Assembly: GCA_963576735.1 (NCBI GenBank)
Contig: OY755188.1
Span: forward strand, 15,240,323 to 15,304,322
From: Bedellia somnulentella
Taxonomy: Eukaryota > Arthropoda > Insecta > Lepidoptera > Bedelliidae
Reading direction: 5' to 3'
Length of the DNA: 64,000 nt
How positions within the stretch are numbered: position 1 is the first letter of the stretch; every line of letters begins with the position of its first letter. The notes under the pieces are model-generated. The model made no database searches, had not been told where the DNA came from, and saw only the letters and a program-made list of their open reading frames with translations. The translations under genes and the position numbers were made by a program. Positions 33,000 to 42,100 of the stretch are shown in pieces.

Positions 33000-33230
33000 G
33001 TCGGCTTAGAATAGCACTACCCCATTTCTTCCGGTGGGTGTACGCAAGAGGCGACTAACGGTATTGGTGCCTTTAAGGGATTGTTGGGCGATGCGGTTGG
33101 AGACCCATCACCAACAACCTTTATTTTTACCATCTTTTCCCCACTCACATTTCCAAAAGTGGCTGAGGAATTTCTAATTCCTTAGCTCTGGCTACCTCTT
33201 CTTGGGATTTATAGCCATGAGTGTATGTGT
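33000..33230 (+). mobile_element. Rep-B SINE, 5' truncated
   Basis: TCGGCTTAGAATAGCACTAC to ATGAGTGTATGTGTG. Confidence 0.85.
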
Positions 33231-33315
33231 GTGTATGATTTAGCCGAAATGATTATAATTGCGTATTAGTCACTTCGAAAAACAACACTTTTAAATGTAG
33301 TTACATACATACATA

Positions 33316-34326
33316 CATATTGTCAAAATTTGGGATGTGCATGCAGGATTTAGAAAGGGAATGGGATGTATGGACCAAATCTTATCTTTAAGGAGCATCA
33401 CTGAAAAGTATTTAGCTAAGAACCGAAAGGTGTACTGCTCCTTCATAGATTTAGAGAAGGCGTATGATAGGGTAATAAGAAAGTATTTATGGGAGGTGTT
33501 GTCCATGTTCGGTTTGGAGTCAACTTATACGTGCACTAGTATCATTCTTTCAGGATTCCAGTGCATGTGTGAGAATAAACGGGAAAAATACTGACTGGTT
33601 CGTGATATATCGGGGTGTCCAACAGGGTGGTGTGGCTTCTCCGTGGCTCTTCAATTTGGTCATGGATGACTGTTTAACAGAGTTGCGTGAAAGTTAATTG
33701 TGAAGTGATTGAGAATGGGTGGATTCATCATCAAATGCCGCTTATATGCTGACGATCAAGTGCTACTTGCATCATCGGTGGAAGAGCTGCAAGAGATGAG
33801 AAATATTACATGTGCGTCTTTTTAAAGAAAGGGAATGAGGTCGAATGTGGAGAAAACCAAAACTATGGTTTTTGAGAGAGATTAATGGTAAGAAAGTGGA
33901 AAAAGTGAAGGAGTTTGTATATAGTTTCCCCCACGATACAAGCTATGCCTAGTGTAGAGGACAACGACCTCTCCAATTGTAAAATTTCGTCACCTAATTA
34001 CCAAATATCACCTAAAGGTACCTTTGTAATGTAAACTGTTGTTATTTTGGTTATTGCTGGTGTAAAAATAAATATTTTTTTTTTTTTCATTTGGGAAGTT
34101 TGTTTACAAGGGATGGAAAGTGTGATGAAGATATCGATAGAACAGTGAAAAAGGGTAATGCGGTAAATGGAGTACTAGATAGTCTAATGTCTAGTCAATC
34201 GGTGTTCGAAAGGGCCCGAATGGCTGTGCATGATGATGTCCTCGTTCCTACGCTTATCTGCCTGAGGGATCTCATTTCAACTGCTTTCACTCTGCTTTCA
34301 TGCTTCTTTTGCCACTGCCAAACATA
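33316..34326 (+). mobile_element. RTE-1 LINE reverse-transcriptase fragment, interrupted and partly inverted
   Basis: Frames read HAGFRKGMGCMDQILSLRSI, FIDLEKAYDRV, GVQQGGVASPWLFNLVMDD and LYADDQVLLASS, the reverse-transcriptase core motifs including the YADD active site. Stops and shifts break the frame. At about 33925-34091 unrelated sequence ending in a T-run interrupts it. After 34255 the next 70 bp are the reverse complement of the expected continuation. Confidence 0.87.
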
Positions 34327-34494
34327 AGCGATTAAATGTAGTTACTTGTGATCAAAATTGATGCTTTATTTATTGACAATATAAAATAACCACCACATTT
34401 TTATGTAGATTAGATTTACCATATATGTATTTTAACACTCTCATTAACAGATGAATTCGTATGGAAACCCATAAAGCTTCACCGTAATAAGTTG

Positions 34495-34670
34495 TATACT
34501 AGTGTTCTTAAACTACGGGGTGGTTCCTGCCCTCTATCACGAGATTCCAATCTCCTGGCAAAGGGTAATCTTATCAATAAGTAACCATATCTCACGTAAT
34601 GTTCGGATATATTAGTACTTCACGCTGTTCTACCCCTTTGGGGATGTTTCATTGACCCTCTTGCAGTTAT
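34495..34670 (+). mobile_element. Decayed Rep-A SINE
   Basis: Recognisable as ACTAGTGTTC, CCTGCCCTCTATCACG, ATGTTCGGATATATTAGTAC and ACCCCTTTGGGGATG. Confidence 0.5.
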
Positions 34671-34734
34671 TCTTCTATAATCCAACTCAGAATTAAAGAG
34701 ACATTTATTTTTCGATATAAAATAGAAAGAAAGA

Positions 34735-34875
34735 ATTTAAATCTTTTTGTTCATGAAAACATGATTATTACTAATAAATAAAAGAAAAAAAGGAAAGAAA
34801 AAGGAGGTAGGTAGGAAGCGCAAACACTACTTAAACGTGTAAAAGAAATAAAGGATAGAAGAATCTTCTGTATCT
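34735..34875 (-). mobile_element. Rep-C SINE end fragments
   Basis: AAATCTTTTTGTTCATGAAAAC and AATAAATAAAAG...GGAAAG, followed by the leading part AAATAAAGGATAGAAGAAT. The tRNA core is missing. Confidence 0.6.
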
Positions 34876-35205
34876 TCTAATCTGCGAGACGTATTTAACA
34901 TGATTTATTGGAAATTGAATGTAATCTAGAGACTATTGTAAATAGTTTTTGGAGCACATTAAATAAATCTGGAAAAAGAGAGCTTCCCTCCCCCCGACCG
35001 CAAGCACGCGTCCCTACCCCGGAGGCTTTATCTCACAACTTTCAAAACTACAGAAATGATTTGGTCTTAATTATTGAATTTCCCCAAATTATTAAGCAAA
35101 ATATTGTAGCGTGATTATATGCTTACTTATTTCCTCTCACACCAATGATTTCTGCTGGGGTCTTCTCTGTTCTAAAAACAGATCATCAGCCTTTTTCAAA
35201 ATGTA

Positions 35206-35275
35206 TTCTATCGATAGTCTCTGCCTACCCCAATGGGAACTAACGGCGTGAGAATATGTATGTATGTATGTATTC
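35206..35275 (+). mobile_element. RTE-1 LINE 3' terminus
   Basis: TCGATAGTCTCTGCCTACCC to the GAATATGTATGTATG tail, about 70 bp only. Confidence 0.8.
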
Positions 35276-35337
35276 TATCTGGTTTCCAAACGCGGAATCT
35301 CAATTTTATAGTAATAGATTCATAAACATAATATAAT

Positions 35338-35668
35338 ATAACATAAACGTTCACGCCGAATATCCCCGAAGGGGTTGGCAGAGGTACTAATACTTCTGTA
35401 CATCACGTAACTTTGTCACCTGGTGTTCATAGTACCCACATTTTGCATGGACAGTGTACTCACGTGATAGGGGGCAGGCCTATCGCCGTTTTGTACGAAT
35501 ACACTGTCACATGACTAAGTACAACTCGGCCAATTAACAACCACGATAAATTAACCACACATATGTCTTTAGAAAAGACAAATTGGTGTAGGCCTGACCC
35601 AGGATTTGAACACTAGTCGCTTGCACGTTAACCGGTGTTATACCCATTGAGCTATCACGTCGTTCAAA
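35338..35668 (-). mobile_element. Rep-A SINE with tRNA-like head
   Basis: Reverse complement. The head at 35600-35668 contains GGATTTGAACACTAGTCGC (box B) and ACCCATTGAGCTATCACG (box A). Confidence 0.9.
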
Positions 35669-35939
35669 TTCATAAACTAGATGTTAACCCAAGAACTGCG
35701 AAGTTAATACTATGTTTTTCCATGATGAGATGCTTGTAAGTTTAGAACAAAACAGAGAGCTGATTCTAACAAAATAAAATCATAATAAATATATTTTTAA
35801 AGTTTTGGCAAATCATCAAATTTAATGAAATTATACGTATTTTTATGCTATAATGAATACAAATCAGTTTTTCATGTATTTGTTCAATTACAGTACGCCA
35901 ATAAAATCATTAGCTACTAAAGAGACAACATGATGCTAG

Positions 35940-36018
35940 CAATATTCGTATAATTTGGACATACTTAGCGACGATAATTTGTGAGTTGACAACTATTCAT
36001 TACTGTCAATAAACCCTT
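35940..36018 (+). promoter_or_regulatory. Conserved upstream blocks of OBP-C shared with OBP-D
   Basis: Three blocks recur in the same order upstream of OBP-D. They are CAATATTCGTATAATTT (35940-35956), TAGCGACGATAATT (35966-35979) and AATAAACCCTT (36008-36018). The second and third are identical in both genes; the first differs at two positions. They could be retained regulatory sites or simply sequence left from a recent duplication. Confidence 0.5.
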
Positions 36019-36067
36019 GATTCATTCATCACAACCCAAGGTCTAAATTAATAACCTAAGAGTATAC

Positions 36068-36074
36068 TATATAG
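36068..36074 (+). promoter_or_regulatory. Putative TATA box of OBP-C
   Basis: TATATAG lies 71 bp upstream of the ATG and 50 bp after the last conserved block. A possible initiator (ACAGTAC) follows near 36087. Confidence 0.4.
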
Positions 36075-36138
36075 TCTGTATCAAACAGTACAATGTAATC
36101 AAATCTGTTTTATGTTTGTTGATGACAAGAGTAGCAAG

Positions 36139-39100
36139 ATGTTTCAAAAAATACTTTTCGTGTTTACTTGTTATATAGCCATATTTTCAAGGCTTACCGA
36201 GGTGAGTTTTACCATATTTCTAAGCATCGATGAAACTATACTCGTATGGTATTGTATTTAAACTCAAAAAGTGAGTGAGATTCAAAGCTACAGTCTAGCA
36301 TCTTGAATAAAAGAAAAACAAAAACTTCAAATTAAAAACTAAACAGAAAAATTAAATATTATTATTTTTTATTTAAAAAAGAACCGCCTTCAAAAATCCA
36401 ACTGAAAAGTATAAAATAATTTTTATTTATTTTATTATGTACAACTCTATTCAACTTCTTCTTTTTGAAGTCGGTGCCAAACCAATTTTCATGACAAAGA
36501 AGAACGAATATTAGTGGCCCGCCCAAGTTGAGTGAGTTCTCCACCCCATCAGCGTATGTCATCCTTTCATCCTTCCTTTTTAATCAATTAATAAAAAAAT
36601 CGCATTAAAATTCATTTCGTAGTTTTACAGATTAAAGTATACATAAGGATGTCCGTATATCCCAGACAGGGAGAGAGAAAGCGACTTTGTTTTATACTAA
36701 GTAGTGATTTAGATTCTCGATCGTCTTTTTACAAAGTGATAGAAGTATTGGTTGTGCCAACTCGGTGCATGCATGTCTCTGTCGAATTGTTAATTCCGTT
36801 AGTTTGAAATCTGATAATCTTACATAACCTAACCTAACGTTAGTTTACTATCTCGCTATCTATCTAAAATTATAATTTACTAGTATTTACAGTTTTACGG
36901 TGACATGTATATTATGATAAATTCTCTGCGGAGTGCGACGCATGCACACCAGGCTAAGCACCGCTCACTGTCCCCCAATTCCATCCTTTATAAAGCGACG
37001 TCGTTGCGAGCGGAAGAAATTTCTTGATTTTTGAGCGCGATTGTGTTACCTACTGTTGTTGAGGCACTATCGATTGATTTATTATTCGTATGGTTTTCTC
37101 TATGTAGCAATTTTCATTTTGGATTTGTCTGTTTGGCACCGACTTCAAAAAGAAGAAGTTGAATAGAGTTGTACATAATAAAATAAATAAAAATTATTTT
37201 ATACTTTTCAGTTGGATTTTTGAAGGCGGTTCTTTTTTAAATAAAAAATAATAATATTTAATTTTTCTGTTTAGTTTTTAATTTGAAGTTTTTGTTTTTC
37301 TTTTTTATTTTATACTTTTTAGTGATAAGTTCTTAAATCACTCTGAGTTTTTTTAGTGAATTAGTGATAGTTTTTGAGAGATAAGTTTTACTGTCCGTTT
37401 ATTTTATAGTTTTTTTAACAGGTAGTTATAATATTTGTTATTATGACTTTAGCTTACTTGTTACTATTTTGTTTACCTGCGGGCCTAGATAGAAAAGCAA
37501 AGGATGCATTAAGGAAAAGTCGCGTAAGGGAGAACGAAACACCCATCGAAAAAAAAACAAAGACTTCAGCAGGACAAGCACGAGCCGTATTTAAACTAGT
37601 TATCGCGGGGGATAAAGCAGCCATCTTTTACGCACTTACTTAGTATCGTATACTGCCATCTCATTCTAACCGTTATCGTGTCGATAACTCGTGCTTGTCC
37701 TTCAGAATGAGAGAGATCGTCAGCGTGCTGCTCTTGCTGCCGAAACAGATGAGCAAAGAGAAGTTCACCTATCACAAATGCGAAGAAACACTCTTATATA
37801 TATGTAGCGTTGAGTCGAGTAAAATCCCTTGATGAGATGGCTTTAAGTGATATAGATTCAAAGAAATCACTTAAATGGTTAAGACCATTCCGAAAGCGCG
37901 AAATTCCCCATGACGAAAGCGCCTTGATTGAAATGACCAGGATGAAAAACATGATGTTGCAATATATATTTTTTTCTTTAATATAATTAAGAGTAATTTA
38001 TTCATGTTTTTATATTCTTTTTTGTTCAATAATTTAGTAACTCTGTGTATTACTAATAAAAAAACTTTATTAACATATATTGATAAATTTCTGTCTAGTA
38101 TTGATAACTTTACATACATACTTATATTTCAAACTAAGAAACCTCCTTTTTTTCGAGTCGGTTAAATAACTTTTAACCCATCTTCTAAATGTAACGAATA
38201 CTTTTCTGAAAACCGCATCCAAATAGCTTTAGCCAAACGTGAGATAATCGCGGACCAACACACATACATACAGGTCAAACACAGAACCTCCTTTCTTTTT
38301 TGGTCGGTCAAGGCACTAAAACCTTCTCCTAAATGTAACGAATACTTTTCTGAAAACCGCATCCAAATAGCTTAAGCCAAACGTGAGATAATCGCGGACC
38401 AACAGACATACATACAGGTCAAACACAGAACCTCCTTTCTTTTTTTGGTCGGTTAAGGCACTAAAACCTTCTCCTAAATGTAACGAATACTGTCCTGAAA
38501 ACCGCATCCAAATAGCTTAAGCCAAACTCGAGATAATCGCGGACAATTATACATACATACATACAAACAATCGAACTGAGAACCTCCTTTTTTGAAGTCG
38601 GTTAATAAATATGTGTGAAACACTCGGGAAATTTAATTTCATTTATTTATTCATTAACAATATTATTGTATCTGAATGTTAATCAAAGCTACTCAAAAAT
38701 AACTTAAAGTACAAATTTTGAACAAAATTATAAAACGAAACTATCAAATTATCACTAATAAAATACGATATATAAAACAGGATAGGTAAATATAAATTAA
38801 TATAGTAAATCTAAATTATATGAAATTAAGTTGATACATAATTAACATCACTAATGTCATTAAGGCTAATGTCAATCAAAAATCTTTTTATTTACATTTA
38901 AAATTCCTTTGGTGGCTATCAATCGCATCTTATTGGAAAAATAGTTGCATAATTGAACAGTTTGAAACCGCGGAGCGTGCTCAACCACTTAATATGAGGA
39001 GTTATCATGTCAGAGCTTTTCAGAGTATTAGTTTCTGTTCAGCACTCTCAATACTCTTTTTTTTTTTCTAAAATCTGTCAACAGCAGAAATACATATAGA

Positions 39101-42100
39101 GAGGGCGCTGTAAGGATTTTCAAGTTGTATTTTGTATTTTAAATTAGCTTAGTTTTTAGTAAAAAATATTTAATATTTTGTTTCAAGGCAATGACAGCTG
39201 AACAAAAAGTTATGATACAAAATCACGTGGAGGAGATGGCTATCGGTTGTATGACAGATAATCCTCTGACCGAAGATGACATCATGAAACTGAAAAGCAG
39301 ACAAATTGCAGCCGGCGATAGTGTACCTTGTTTCCTTAGTTGCCTCTTCTCTCATATTGGATTGGTAAGTTTTACAAATTACATATACTCACGGCCATAA
39401 ATTCCAAAAAGGGGTGCCCAGAGTTTAAGATCTGGAAACTCCTAAGTCACATTTGGAAGTTCGTCGGTGATTGGTCCCTAACCGTATCGCCCAAAAGCCA
39501 CTTAAATAAGCACCATACCCTTAGTCGCCTCTTACGACACCGGTGGGTAGCAAGGGGTAGTGACATTATATACCAGCACTATACGGCAAATTTTACAATT
39601 TTATTAATTCATGATGTATTTTAGATTGTTCGATATTTCTTCGACGAAGTCACGTGATGTTCAGAAGTATTAGTACCTCTGCCAACCCCTTCGGGGATAA
39701 TCGGCGTGAACGTTTATGTTATGTTATGTTCTCATTAAATGCCTCTTGTATGCTGACGATCAAGTGCTACTTGCATCATCGGCAGAAGAGTTGCAAGAGA
39801 TGATGAATATCGCATGTATATCTTTTGTAAGGAAGGGAATGAGGTTGAATGTGGATAAGACCAAAACGATGGTTTTTGAGAGACAGGAAGATGTGACAGA
39901 ATGCGTGATTGCGATTAATGGTAAGGATGTGGAACAGGTGAAGGAGTTTGTATATCTGGGAAATTTGTTTACAAGGGATGGAAATTTGTGATGAAGACAT
40001 TGAAAGAAGAGTGAAAAAGGGTAACGCGGTAAATGGAGCAATGAATAGCCTAATGAACAGTCAATCGGTGTCTGAAAAGGCCCGAATGGCTGTGCATGAT
40101 GCTGTTCTTGTTCCTACGCTTATGTATGGAAGCGAATGTTGGGTGTGGCAGAAGAAGCCTGAGAGCAGAGTGAATGCAGTAGAGATGAGGTCCCTCAGAA
40201 AAATTTGTAATGTTAAATTATGTGACCGAGTGAGAAATAGTGTTATTCGTGAAAAGTGTGGTGTGAAAGATGATATTTTAAGAAAGATAGAAAAAGGAAT
40301 GTGTAGATGGTTTGGGCACATAGAGAGGATGGATGATAAAAAATTGGTAAAGGGATCTATAGAGCTAGTGTGGATGGTAATGTTAGTAGAGGACGACCAC
40401 GGAGAACACACTTGGACCAAATTGAGAGTGTGCTCAAAAAGGCTGGCGTCCGAAGTAGGAACAATAAAAGAGCATGTATGAAAAGATTGATGGATGTAAA
40501 CGAAGCTAGAGAGTAATAAATAAAGAATAAATAAAGGAAAGAAAAATCCCCACATTAGTAATAATCCTCACATGAGGTTTTCATTAACAAAAAGATTTGA
40601 ATGAAGCTAGAGAGGTTTTTCAGGATCGTACGAAGTGGCGATCGATAGTCTCTGCCTACCCCAATGGGAACTAATGGCGTGAGTATATGTATGTATATTA
40701 ATATTTCTATTAGACAATAGACGTCTACTTAAGGAAATGTGGTTTTCCCAATCTCTTGATAAAATCTATCCCTAGGCTGTCCCCGACTTATCTTTATTGT
40801 TAATTGATTAAACCCTAGATTATTAAGATTAAGGAGCATTTTTAAGAGCTGGCAGGGTTTGACCTCTCTATGCAATTTTATTACTGAAAATTATCAAGGT
40901 TCCTAAACCATTACGCTATTTATTATAATAATTCAAGATATTTATTCATGCTGTGTAGTGTCGGCTTAGAATAGCACAACCTCATTTCTACCGGTGGGTG
41001 TACGTTAGAGCCGACTAACGGTATTGGGCTATTAAGTGATTTTTGGGCGATGCGGTTGGAGACCCATCATCAAACACCTTTATTTTACCATCTTTTCCCC
41101 ACTGAACTTTCCAAAAGTGGCTGAGGAATTTCTAATACCTTATCTCTGGCTACTCCTTTTAGGGATTTATAGCCGTGAGTATATGTATGTATTTATTCAT
41201 TCAGGATTGGATGTGATTAATTTTCACTCTACTTATTGAGACCAAACACTTTAAATGACCCGCTTTCATAATAAACTCAACTCTACAGACAACATCTAAA
41301 GAACGTATAAAATCAATAATTATTTTGTCTGAACAGCATACATTTTATTTCATTCCAAAAATTGAACACAAGCTTTTTATATAAAAAAAAATACTTTATT
41401 CATAGTTGCCTAGCCTAGTAAACTATACTTAGTTCTATCCTCATAGAATGAAATATTTGTAAAAGGAATACCTCAAAAATGTGTTATCTTGATGAATTAC
41501 AGATAAACGACAAAGGAATGCTAGAAAAAGAGAATGCATTAGAGCTAGCAAGGAAAGTCTTTCAAGATGAAGAAGAAATAAAAGTGCTTTCGGACTTTTT
41601 GCATACTTGCTCAGCAGGTAAGAATGTCAAAATGTAGAATAACAGAGGTATTCTCTTAATTCAATTATAACTTCATCATCATCAATCAGCCTATAGACGT
41701 CCACTGCTGGACATAAGCCTCCCCCGAAGATCTATACAACGATCTCCTGTGCTGCCCTCATTCATCGGTGTCCCGCGACCTTGACCAAGTCGTCGGTCCA
41801 CATTGTGGTATCCTACCCACACTGCGTCGTCCGGTACGTGGCCGCCACTCCAGAACCTTGCCCGAGCGAGCCCCAACGGCCGTCATATAACTAAAGTAAT
41901 ATGATACTATGATGATGTTGTAAGACTGTTTGTTGATGTTTTATTGTTGTATAAGTATCTACTATCGCTAATGTTTAAAGTATTTGCTAGCATCATGAAA
42001 ACACCACTAGTTTTTACCCTTTTACCATTTTTACACGGTATGATAGAACTCCTCGTTGGGGACCGATATAAAATGAAATCGTTTATTTTCATGAAACATG

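Noticed and set aside
38146..38608. CRISPR-like direct repeats
   Set aside because: Units are 144 bp and contiguous with no spacers, in a eukaryotic intron; it is a transposon-associated tandem array.
40061..40555. 164-codon minus-strand open frame
   Set aside because: Antisense shadow of the RTE-1 coding sequence.
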